A DNA stretch of 64,000 nt from Metridium senile (taxonomy: Eukaryota; Cnidaria; Anthozoa; Actiniaria; Metridiidae): NCBI GenBank assembly GCA_949775045.1, contig OX459104.1, positions 4,943,306 through 5,007,305 on the forward strand, written 5' to 3'. The position numbers and the translations under genes were made by a program. This document shows, one piece after another, positions 1-10,400 of this stretch. Positions within the stretch are counted from its first letter, which is position 1. The number at the start of each line of letters is the position of its first letter. The notes under the pieces are model-generated. The model was not told the origin of the DNA and made no database searches. It worked only from the letters and a program-made list of their open reading frames with translations.

Positions 1-341
1 TAAATCGATGCATCCACAGTTACTCACTGCAAAAACGACTGGGTAGTGGTTACTCAAATAACTGAGTAAATCGATGCATCCACAGTTACTCACTGCAAAA
101 ACGACTGAGTAGTGGTTACTCAAATAACTGAGTAAATCGATGCATCCACAGTTACTCACTGCAAAAACGACTGGGTAGTGGTTACTCAAATAACTGAGTA
201 AATCGATGCATCCACAGTTACTCACTGCAAAAACGACTGGGTAGTGGTTACTCAAATAACTGAGTAAATCGATGCATCCACAGTTACTCACTGCAAAAAC
301 GACTGAGTAGTGGTTACTCAAATAACTGAGTAAATTGATGC
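1..341. repeat. 66-bp minisatellite, about 5 copies
   Basis: A unit starting 'taaatcgatgcatccac' recurs at 1, 67, 133, 199 and 265, and a degraded start lies near 331. Copies differ mainly at one G/A site ('actgggtag' versus 'actgagtag'). The array probably continues past the left edge. No coding frame stays open. Confidence 0.95.
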
Positions 342-2380
342 AGTCCAAAATTGGACCAAATTAAAAAGAAAAAAACAAGAAAGAAAAAAAGAAATAGTTA
401 AGAAATAATTAACCCGAAAAATCATGTAAATTGGGATACAGTACAGGTTGCTATTTAGGGTAATTATGCAAAAACAGTAGGCAAGCGTCTACTAGCCTAA
501 AGGCCCAGACAGATTCTTGGCATATTTACACGTCCCAAGCACTAAAAATATATTGGTTATTTTTTTGAAGTAGAACAATACAGTTGTCTTCAGTAAACCG
601 TGAAAGCCTTTCGATAGAATAGAACACCTGCTGGGTACAGACTACCGTCAGGCTAGAAGGACGATAATGAAGAGATCGGCTCTAAAGGGGCTGGTGACAC
701 GATTTTCACCACCACCACCACCACCACCACCTTGTCGAGAGAGAAGCGCCCGAAGGCCTGAAACGAGCTCAAGGGGAAAACATGACGATGATGATAGAAA
801 AGAGGGAATACTATCGTTAGGTCGCCGCAGTTTCACATAAAATAAAAACGAGTTCTTATTGGAGTAGATTATGAATCAGATTGTCTAACAGGTTTATTGC
901 TATCACATAAATTGTGCATTTGTAACATTTAATAACGGAAAAGAAATGATGAAAATGCGGTAAATATTCGCCCGATAACCACTTTGCCTTCGGCGAATAA
1001 TTGTTAAATACACAAGTGATTTAGATCGCGAGCGGTGATTGGTCGAGAAATTCCCACTATTGCTCGATGGATAATCACATACAGCGTTTCGCGCGCTTTT
1101 AGAAATAAGAAAAGAACAATTTATTTATATGGTCATTTGAACTTTTTGAAATAATCACTTGTGTATTTATACTTAAACAATTACCCACCTCAGGCTCAGT
1201 GAATATCAGTGAATAAACCTCGACTCGGTCTCGGTTATTATCCACCGATATTCACTTTACCTCGCAAATAATTGTTAAATTGTCGAAGTTATCAAACCAA
1301 TCAGTGCGCTCGTTTATTTGTAATCACCTTCGTCTTCTATATATTTTACAGGTTTATTGTTTGCATTCTAATAGTGTGTAATAGTTTAAATAAACGCACA
1401 AAAAACTAAATATCTTCCATTGTAATATAGTTTGATTCTAAAGGGCGCTCTGATTGGTCCAAAATCGTGGATTGGCTCACCGATAAACTCACAGTTTCGA
1501 AGGAACAGCGAAAAAGTTGTTGTTTGCTCCCTGTTCACTTTTCAAAATGGTGTCAAAAATTATAATATATTACAAACAGTATATATAATTATATTTGATA
1601 TTAATATTATTATCAGTTAATTATTATAATTATAATTATATAATTATTAGTCCTTACTCCTTAACTTTTTAATTCAAAGTAAACTGAATAAGTTATTTTC
1701 CACAAGAATGTTCTCTTTTAAAAATAGAAGCAGTAGCAGCTTATTCTTAGAGCGCATCCCTCGCTAGTAACTTCAGTCATGGTAGATGCGCTTTTGAAAC
1801 GTGATGAAAAAGTATTGAAACAATTTGCGATATAAATTCCTAATTCGAAAATCACTCAAATGATAAAATTCCGTCGCGTCTTTCGTTGTAATATGACGTT
1901 GTCGAAAAGTGATGTCAACAATATTTTTTTAGTTTTTCTTTTGTTGCGTGATCTTGACATAGTGTCGACATTTGTTTATCTTATAGCGAAGAGCTTTTCA
2001 AATTCAACTTGCTAAAAACCACTGGGGTGAAACTTCGAAAATATTCCAAAAACGCAAAAGAATTTACAAAGTTTCGAGAACTTTTATTGAAAGCGAAAAA
2101 AAACAAGTTTCTTGAAATCGTGATAGGATTATTTTTGACTAACTATGAAAGCTTTAAATGCTTTAATTAATCCCGATTGTAATCGTCTTAGTTTACTTAT
2201 CTAGATTTACATGTCTGTATGGTGTAAATAAAATAAAAAGTTTGCAAAATGATGCAGTAAAGTTCTGCCAACTTTCGAAATGTTTTCGACTGCATTAGCT
2301 CTCCGCTACAAATGTAACAAATTTGAAACTTGCAGGTAATTATATTTCTAAGTTATTTCATAGACATTTTGCACATATAC
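342..2380. other. Non-coding stretch with hairpin-type repeat
   Basis: I see no supported gene. A CCA run lies at about 709-732. Two arms containing 'aatacacaagtgatt' and its complement lie near 1008-1022 and 1155-1170, inside AT-rich sequence with 'gattggtc' and 'accaatcag' motifs, as in a MITE. The rest of the SDR-like gene should lie to the left on the minus strand, but I found no second exon here. Confidence 0.5.
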
Positions 2381-2750
2381 CTTTGTCGGCGACGAGGGAT
2401 TTGACTTTTGTGAACACATCGTTGATCTGTCTCGAGTCGGTGATGTCTAAAACCATGCTAACCAAGCGATCACTGCAGAGATTTTCGATGTTTTCTTTCC
2501 CTTCGTTTGTCAAACATGTCGCGATCACACGAAATCCCTTCTGGTCCAGTTGTTTAGCGGTCATTTTGCCGAACCCGGAATCACAACCCGTTATTAAGAC
2601 ATATTTGTTATTAAAGTCGTTAACTTGAGGCCTCGGGAGTAGGAGTCTGAGTAAATATCTCAGGATAATAATGGTGATGATTGATGTAGGGATTAGAAGA
2701 TATAGTGGAAGCATGATGATGGCTGTAGTAGATACTGATAATGTCATCAT
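2381..2750 (-). CDS. Retinol dehydrogenase-like SDR, first coding exon (partial gene)
   Basis: The ATG at 2750 opens a 123-residue frame that ends at a donor (AAAG|gtatatg) in phase 1. Residues 5-38 form a hydrophobic N-terminal membrane segment. The Rossmann cofactor motif TGCDSGFG is at 54-61, and LDIT at about 101-104 is the adenine-contacting position. This layout is typical of the microsomal retinol/17-beta-hydroxysteroid dehydrogenase branch (RDH5/RDH16/HSD17B6/DHRS9-like), which oxidises or reduces retinoids or steroids with NAD(P)(H) at the ER membrane. The catalytic Ser, YxxxK and C-terminal half are not in the window, so substrate and exact orthology cannot be judged. The family call is strong and the subfamily call is inference. 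Confidence 0.85.
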
Positions 2751-2753
2751 GGG

Positions 2754-3745
2754 CAGGCATACAGTCTCCTTTTATACATGAACCATGACAATACTAACCC
2801 TACCCTCCCTTGGTAGTATTATCACAGACAGGCATACAGAGGTCTCCTTTTATATATGAACCATGGCAATACTAACCCTACCCTCCCTTTGTAGTATTAT
2901 TGGCATACAGTCTCCTTTTATATATGAACCATGACAATACTAACCCTAGCCTCCCTTGGTAGTACCCTTTACTCTCCCTTCCCTAGTGATATTACACTGT
3001 ATTTACCATGACAATACATTACTGTCCGTACCCTCCCTTGGTAGTACCCCTTACCCTCCCTCCCCTAGTAATATTACACTGTATACGGACCATGACAATA
3101 CATTACTGTCCGTACCCTCCCTTGGTAGTGCCCCTTACCCTCCCTCCCCTAGTGATATTGCACTGTATATGGACCATGACAATACATTACTGTCCGTACC
3201 CTCCCTTGGTAGTGCCCCTTACCCTCCCTCCCCTAGTGATATTGCACTGTATATGGACCATGACAATACATTACTGTCCGTACCCTCCCTTGGTAGTACC
3301 CTTTACTCTCCCTCCCCTAGTGATATTGTACTGTATATGCACGATGACAATACATTACTGTCCGTACCCTCCCTTGGTAGTATCCCTTACCCTCCCTCCC
3401 CTAGTGATATTGTACTGTATATGCACGATGACAATACATTACTGTCCGTACCCTCCCTTGGTAGTGCCCCTTACCCTCCCTCCCCTAGTGATATTGCACT
3501 GTATATGGACCATGACAATACATTACTGTCCGTACCCTCCCTTGGTAGTACCCCTTACCCTCCCTCCCCTAGTGATATTGTACTGTATATGGACCAAGAC
3601 AATACATTACTGTCCGTACCCTCCCTTATTAGTACCCCTATCCCTACCTCCCTCAGTAACATATCTCACATTACTGCCCTTACCCTCCCTCCCCTAGTGA
3701 TATTAATTGCACTGTATATTGACCATGACAATATATACAATATAT
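2754..3745. repeat. 84-bp minisatellite upstream of the SDR-like gene
   Basis: Units carry 'gacaatacattactgtccg', 'ccctcccttggtag' and 'cctagtgatatt'. The left part (2754-2960) has a shorter variant with 'ggcatacag' and 'ctccttttata'. Because 84 is divisible by 3, several frames stay open across the array. These translations are products of the repeat, not genes. The array begins within about 10 bp of the SDR start codon, so it occupies that gene's 5' UTR or promoter. Confidence 0.9.
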
Positions 3746-3835
3746 AATGTAACGTTTTCTGTCGCGACGTCGACATACTCAGCGTTCCAAGTATGCTATC
3801 AACTGCATCGTTTGTTTGTATCCCATACACGTAGC

Positions 3836-3945
3836 TAAGGCCCTAGTTCACGTCATATGTGCCGAATCTAATGCAAATGAATCCAAATAATTTATCATTT
3901 GTCAGATTGGGCACATGTGAGATGCGACGTTTGAACTAGGTAACT
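3836..3945. mobile_element. Small hairpin MITE
   Basis: The arms read 'ctagttcacgtcatatgtgc' and, inverted, 'gcacatgtgag...tttgaactag'. This gives an imperfect palindrome of about 110 bp. No target duplication was identified. Confidence 0.55.
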
Positions 3946-4130
3946 AACAGCGTAGTTAGCTCGTCAATTGTGCACGACCGTATATAACGTAACATTTCTT
4001 GCTTGAGTTCTTGCAATCAGCAGTGATATTAGACTCATATTAGAACAATTTCACATAACGCATTTTATTTATTAGAACGTTTTCGTAAAACCCACATTTA
4101 AAATGCAAATAAAAAATATGCGTTAAATAA

Positions 4131-4855
4131 TATGCTAATTAGGTGTACGTGTTGTGAAGTGCTTCAGTTAGTTGCGCTCTCAGCGCGTAAAAAAATCAAA
4201 ATAACACAACGAAAATACAACAAACACATTTATATATCAGGATATATATATAAATGTATATTTATATATCCTTTAAACCACTTTTATCAATGTTTTCCAC
4301 AGTGCATGGCTTGTGGCTCAAAGAAAAACATGAAAGCAAATAGCTACACGCACACCTTATTAGCAGGTTATTTCACGCATATACTCCTTTGCACTTTAAA
4401 AGTGGGTTATACGAAAAGGCTCTAATATGCTGAGGAGTAAAATAACATGCAAATGAACTTCGCGCGGGAGCAGTGACTTTACAAATTATCACAAATTGCT
4501 GGCATAAATCATAGATTATACAAACACCAGTGTTTATCCATGCATAAATATATAACAATCAAGAAATATCAGAACTAGATGTTATATCATAATGAATACA
4601 AAGTAGGTGTGCGTGTAGCAAAATGCATGCTCAAGTGAGTTTCGCTCTCTGCTTAAAACAATCAAAATAATACATGATTAACAACAAAAACATTTATAAA
4701 TTTACTCGAAACCACTTTATCAATGTTTTCCACAGTGGCTTGTGGCTCAAAGAAAAAAAATGAAAGCAAATAGCTACACGCACACCTCATTAGCATGTTA
4801 TTTCACACATATTCTCATTTGCATTTTAAAAGTGGGTTATAATACGAAAACGATC
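4131..4855. mobile_element. Tandem pair of related MITEs with AGGTGTGCGTG termini
   Basis: Two copies of the same roughly 200-240-bp unit lie at about 4141-4425 and 4605-4850. Each has inverted ends: 'aggtgtgcgtgtagc' at 4607 pairs with 'gctacacgcacacct' ending at 4787, and the diverged 'aggtgtacgtg' at 4141 pairs with 'cacgcacacct' near 4348. Both share the internal stretch 'caatgttttccacagtg' and are bordered by 'attagcatgttattt'-like sequence that recurs at 12540-12835. Confidence 0.65.
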
Positions 4856-5108
4856 TATTAGGTATAGACCGATATGTGCGATAATATCTTGTTAATGTAG
4901 GATCTATGTACGTAACAAAGTAAATAAATCAAGAAGAACAGTGAGATACTGTTTATTAACAACACATACATCAATTTAGTTATTCCAAAAACTATCGAAA
5001 ACATTTCGGATGCATTCGTTTCTTATTCAAATTTGAAGCTGTCAGTTATAGAAAGCGATTTGAATTAGTAAATCTACATTCGTTCGTTTCCGATGATTTC
5101 CCGAAGAA

Positions 5109-7102
5109 TTATCGACGTTCGAAATAAATGTCCCTGACTTGTCTGTCTCGCCATGTTGAGGCTGGGGGACATATTTTCTTAGGTAATGCATGGTGCTCTC
5201 TGATAAAGGCCCTGAAGTTGACTGTCCGGGGGGCCCTTCGTCCGCACAAGGGGCACCACATAGAAACATGCTCTTTACTGCTGAAAGAAAGCCAGAAAGT
5301 AGATTTTGAAATAGTAAAAGAAAAAAGAAATTGAAGCAATAGCTTTAATTAATCTAGGAAATCGAGGGCTTAGTCGGAACGCCACAAACAGTTCTTGTAA
5401 AACCTACTCGTTGTTGAGCTACGTACGCGGGCTTGCTTGAGGTCCCTACTCTACGTTGTTTAACTACGTAAACGTAGACTAATTTAAAGTCCCTATTCTA
5501 GATTATTGAGCTACGTACGCGGGTTTGCTTAATTAAGGGCCCTATTCTACGTTGCTGAGCTGCCCGCTTGGGATTGCTCAAGTCGACCCTATTCTATATG
5601 TTTTTGAGCTACACGGGCGGGCCCATATTCTAACCTTTCGTGTTGTTTGACTTTCTTGTCTGTCTCACATTGGATGGATGGAAGTTTGACACTGTCTTGT
5701 TTCCAGTTAGTTGGTGTAACAAAGTACTCGACTCTGGGAACTATCCCAAGTTTGTCCTTGAAATGTTCACGCTGCATTTGTGCTTTCTGGAACCAACGAG
5801 TTACAGAATCTATTACTTGTGATTAGATTGCAAGCCGCAAGCGGTCCTTATAAATGATTTATTGTAAAGCCCATTTAGAAGTATGTGCAATGCACTATAT
5901 AAGGACTACATTATACATCATCATCATGAACAACAGCATCATCTTTATCATCATAACCATGCATCATCATATTATCATTATCATCATCCCGTAATCAACA
6001 TCACCACCAATACTTCAGATCAAAACCAATACTGAGCCTTTAATTATTCAAAATGAGCCACTCAGTCAATATCAATTTAGGAGCAAGGATTGCACAGTTG
6101 GTTAGTGCGCGGCATTCTGTGCGAGAGGTCCCGAATTCGATTCCCAGTGACCTCGCATCCTTGTTTCGATTTCTCTCCTTTCCGTGTAGCTTTAATATAA
6201 GTAGAGAGGGGAGTAAAATGAGCACCGTCGGCCTCAAGTTTATCAGTATATGACTGTTTATCAGTATATGACTGTCACGAGTTACCGACGTTAAATACGG
6301 GTTACTTTACTTTATTTTTTATGTAAATGTCTGTCCACTTGTCCGTCTGTCCGTCTGTCCGTCTGTCCGTCTGTCCGTCTGTCCGTCTGTCCGTCTGTCC
6401 GTCCCACCTACCTTATTAAAATCGCTAATCTTAACATCTCTTTCACAATCTGATATCACGTAGTTCGATGTTGCAAGCCAGCGGGCTCTCTCACGAGTAC
6501 GTGCGCCGATCACAAGCTTCGGGTCATTGGAGTAGACGGTTGGGAACGTAATCTTACGGTCCCACTCCTCCCCGGGGTCTTTAAAGTTGCTGTTTTGTAA
6601 TACTAGGGATCGTCTTTGTTGGAAGTATTTAGCTGTGTCGTTGCCCATGGTATCACCATAGCGCCATTTACATTGTGGTTTAAAACCTGCATATCTACGA
6701 GAAGAAGAAAAACAAGTGAGTTTAATAGCTAGGTGTTTTGTTACAGCAGAGAATTACATGTGGATTGTCTTGTATTTATTTCATATATCTGTTCATTTAC
6801 CGATCAATTCATATTCATCCCTTCATTCATCCATTCATCCATCCATCCATCCATCCATCCATCCATTTATTTATTCATTCATTCATTCATTCATCGATCC
6901 ATCCATCCATCCATCCACCCACCCCTGTCGAACTTCGACTTGGAACTATTATTCATGGTCTCTGAACGGAACTTTGAAAATGTCTATTATTCCATTTGTA
7001 CGCGTCCAAATTAACCTACCCGGGAAGATGGCGTAAATCTTGCAGGGTGTGCAGAATTGGAGTGAGTAGTTTTGGTTCCGAAGCCAGGGCCGTGTTCGCC
7101 AT
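5109..7102 (-). CDS. CIMIP2C/FAM166C-like ciliary microtubule inner protein
   Basis: Four minus-strand coding exons: 7020-7102, 6412-6694, 5669-5786 and 5109-5280. Exon 1 ends LPG in phase 2. Exon 2 (acceptor cttctcgtag) continues YAGFKP and carries KYFQQRR, FPTVYSNDP and RERARWL. Exon 3 has GIVPRVEYFVTP, and exon 4 ends RDIYFERR-stop. These match, in order, the blocks of the CIMIP2C (FAM166C/C2orf70) family of roughly 200 residues, which are microtubule inner proteins of motile cilia and flagella. The expected length here is about 217. Exons 1-2 join in perfect phase. Exon 3's best donor (caat|gtgaga) leaves in phase 1 while exon 4's acceptor (tttcag|c) needs phase 2, so a small exon, another splice site or a sequence error remains unexplained. 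The gene diverges from the TBC gene. Confidence 0.82.
5405..5640. repeat. Degenerate ~57-bp repeats in CIMIP2C-like intron 3
   Basis: About four imperfect units contain 'gagctacgtacgcggg' followed by 'tccctattctac'. GC content is higher than in the flanks. No gene is seen. Confidence 0.7.
5865..5995 (+). repeat. Retroposon-like tail followed by ATC repeat
   Basis: 'gcaatgcactatataagga' resembles 3' ends of invertebrate SINE/LINE elements and runs straight into a degenerate (ATC)n tract. Confidence 0.45.
6075..6320 (+). mobile_element. tRNA-derived SINE
   Basis: A box-like 'ttgcacagttggttagtgcg' (about 6088) and B box-like 'gaattcgattccc' (about 6133) have the spacing of an RNA polymerase III promoter. 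They are followed by a tRNA-unrelated body and the tail 'gggttactttactttatttt'. A second, inverted copy lies at 46108-46313, which confirms a dispersed element rather than a tRNA gene. It sits in CIMIP2C-like intron 2. Confidence 0.8.
6324..6405. repeat. (CCGTCTGT)n octanucleotide microsatellite
   Basis: About nine copies start within roughly 10 bp of the 5' splice site of CIMIP2C-like exon 2. On the transcribed strand it reads (ACAGACGG)n immediately downstream of the donor. Confidence 0.95.
6805..6925. repeat. (ATCC/ATTC)n microsatellite
   Basis: Tetranucleotide tract in CIMIP2C-like intron 1. The Ser/Ile/His-rich translations here are repeat artefacts. Confidence 0.95.
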
Positions 7103-7481
7103 CTTAGCCACTAATCTAAGAAAAATGAATAATATATTTTTTTACATTTTTTTGTCAATTCTTGAAAAGAAACAGCGCAAACAGAAAAACATACGTCACA
7201 GAAGGCTCATACGGATGACGTCACTTGTAGATTCCGCGAGGGCATGGGCACTATAAACAAGTCCCACTCCTCCACGGCCGTCCTGAAACCGCGTAATTTT
7301 GAAAATTTCTCTTTTCGTTTCAGCTAAACTTTCTAACTTTTGTGCCTCTAATTTTACAGTATTTTTGCTTAAAAAATATACTCATTAGTTAGTCAAGTGA
7401 TTGGGGTTTTATTCTGAGGTTTAATTTAGTAATTTATCCCGCTATAACTTACTTTTAAACGAAGGAAATATTCCAGAAACA
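7103..7481. promoter_or_regulatory. Divergent promoter region of CIMIP2C-like and RabGAP genes
   Basis: Only 379 bp separate the two start codons, which point away from each other. The interval holds a full palindromic CRE, TGACGTCA, at 7216-7223, a half-site TACGTCA near 7193, and TATAAA at 7252-7257 in the RabGAP direction. The CIMIP2C-like start lies in AAGATGGCG, a YY1-like context. Transcription starts are not known. The promoter call follows from gene arrangement and motifs only. Confidence 0.65.
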
Positions 7482-10400
7482 ATGTCGTTGGAATGCGAGG
7501 AAAATCAACTTGATCATGTTACCCATTTTGACGAATTTGGTTTCGCTGTTTTTAAAGATGGATCGGTAAATGCTGAAGACGACGAAAGATACCACGATTA
7601 TAGGTAAAAAGATAAACGAATAGATTATCCGTGTTGTTTTTAACGAATATTCTTTAATTTTTGCATCACAACAACTCGAACAAATTACCTCTTAGCTTTT
7701 TAAATTGTTTTGCTTGTAATGGACTTGTTTTTGGTTATAAGAGTGACCTGTTTGAATTCTGATTTAATCTAGAGACTATTCCACCCTCAAGAAGGACAGA
7801 ACATGGAAGAGAATCCTATTAAACCTTGACAATCAGATGTGTTTATCGCCACAGAATGTAAGGACTTTGGATAAGATGATAATACATTGATCACATCAGC
7901 CGATGAATTCGATAATCAATAACAGTCAATACGAATCATCACCATAACATTATCATCTTCCTAATTTTTACCATGACTATCATCTTCAACACCATCATTA
8001 TTTTCACCATCAAATGATTTAATCATCATTATTATCATCATTTTGATCATAATTTGACATCATTTTGATCATCATTTCCATCATCATCACCATGATAATA
8101 ATCATCATCATTTTGATCATCATCATTGCCATCATCATTATCATCTTCATCATCATTGCCATCAACATCATCATTATCATCTTCATAATCATTGCCATCG
8201 TCATTATCATCATCTTCATAATCATTGCCATCATCATTATCATTAACAATCATAATCATTCGTTGCCATCCTCATTATTATTTCCAGGTTCGTCTAGCCA
8301 TCAAGCATGGTGTGCCTAAGGATATCAGAGGTGATTTATGGACCAGACTACTGGACGCTACAGCTATCGAAGCTAACAACTCCTTTGACTACCAGGTATT
8401 TGACATTTTTCTCATGAATTAGAATGAGTATTTCACTCATACACTGAATGCATTTCAATTCATTATTCCACTTCTTTGTGGGTTTCCATTTATAGTGTTC
8501 AACTTACCCCTTAAAGATTAATATTGCCCTGGGAACCTTGAATTGCTCTATATATGCTACATTGCCTGGCAGCGTATATCCAATGTGGTTGCATGGTCCT
8601 TGTAGTGTAGTATTGATTAACACATCAGAATTAATAATGTTGAAAGTAGGGTATATGAAAATGTTCTAATACATTTGTGTTCCTGTAGAATGTTATTAAT
8701 GAGATCCGTAGTCTGTTGGTAGACCTTGGTGTTATCAACCTTTATTGAAATAGGTGTATAACTTAATTGTATTGTGTGTAGAATGTTCTTAATGAGATCC
8801 GTAGTCTGTTGGTAGACCTTGGTGTTAGTGAATATGGAGGCAGAAACTGCATACAAAGACTAGGACAAGCATTAGGTAAGGTGTCCTGTTTAAATTACAA
8901 TATACAACTCCCAGTTGCCCATTGTTGCTCAGATGCAGCATTACACTACCGTGATATCTGGCCCAAAAAAATATTAAAAAATTAATATGCATTTGTTGTA
9001 ATAAGTTTTAAATAGATAATTAATAAACATACTCATTTTAGTGCGACAAATTTCAAAATGAATAGTTTTGAGATCAAACAAAAAACTTTTGGATGTTTCT
9101 TATTCAATCTTGATGTATTTTGTTAACATATGAATAAGCAATTATTGGACGAAGTTGAGCAAAATATCAAATATTTGTAGAGTATCTGTGAAAGTGTGAT
9201 TGTAGAATGATATGGAGTATGAAAATCATGTTATGTAGGAGTTTGTAGTGATAATTGTCATGGTGGTAATGATGACGTAAACAGTAGTGGTGATGATGTT
9301 TATAATGGTAATGATAATGATGACAGTATTGATATCAACATGATAATGTTTGTGATGATCATAATTATAATGACGGCAAAGGGAGCCCGGCTTTTTGTCC
9401 TTTCTTTTCTTTTTCCAGGGCTGCAAATAATTTTTTCTATAAGCTGGTCATTTGTCAGGCCAGGGGCAAGTTTGAACTGTCAAAAACCCAGTCTGGTTGG
9501 ACAAAAATATTAATTTTAAGTGAACATAATTAAAAATAAGGAAAGAAATACCTTATTCAAACTATTTTAAGCAAAATTTGATCGGTCAAATGTCTGACCA
9601 GAAGCGGTCATTTACCAGTCAAATTCCGCTTTTTTATCAGACATTTGTCCGATGACTGGCACTTATTTGCAGCCCTGTTTTTCTCTCTCTCTTTTTTATG
9701 CTAATAATACATTATATTATGTTTGTATCGGGTTTCCTGTGGTATGAGACAGTTCTGACGTATCATTTAACATAATGTAATTAACAGTAACTTGATAGGA
9801 GGATTAAACTCTTTTTCTGTAACACACTTTATAGCTATTTAGTTGAGACACTAACTCGATAGGGGAATTAAACTCTAATCTGTAACACACTCTCTAGTAA
9901 CAGTCAATAATATATCTTGACTGTTACTGGCTAAGTGCGTTACAGATAAGAGTTTTTAAAATCCTCCTATCGAGTTACTGTTAATTAAATCATTTTGTAC
10001 CACAGGAATCCCGATACAACATAATATAGCGTATTATTAGCGTAATAAAGAGAGAAAGAAAAAGAAAAGAAAGGACAAAAAGCCGGGCTCCCTGTGATGA
10101 TGGCAGCAATAATTATTATAACAGGGTTCGTACGGGTTTTGGAAAGTCTGGGAAAGTTTTGGAAATTGGTAATGCATTTTTCCAGGACCTGGAAAGTTTT
10201 GGAAAATTCCTTTTTCACCAACTGTTTTCGTTGTAATTAAAAAACGGCTGATGATTTTTTTGCCTGTCATTGGCACTTTTCGCTTGTGTGGTTTTGGAAT
10301 TTTGAGTAATAGGTTTTGAAAACGTTTTGGAAAAGTTTTGGAAATTTTCTCTGACAATTCTGTACAAACCCTGTTATAATAATGATAATGACTTAATGAG

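Noticed and set aside
2323..2628. 101-residue plus-strand frame
   Set aside because: Antisense shadow of the SDR-like exon.
2956..3747. 263-residue repetitive open frame
   Set aside because: Product of an 84-bp minisatellite whose length is a multiple of 3. Several frames are open and no splice or start context supports a gene.
5128..5334. Plus-strand frame over CIMIP2C-like exon 4
   Set aside because: Antisense shadow of a coding exon supported by homology to the family's C-terminus.
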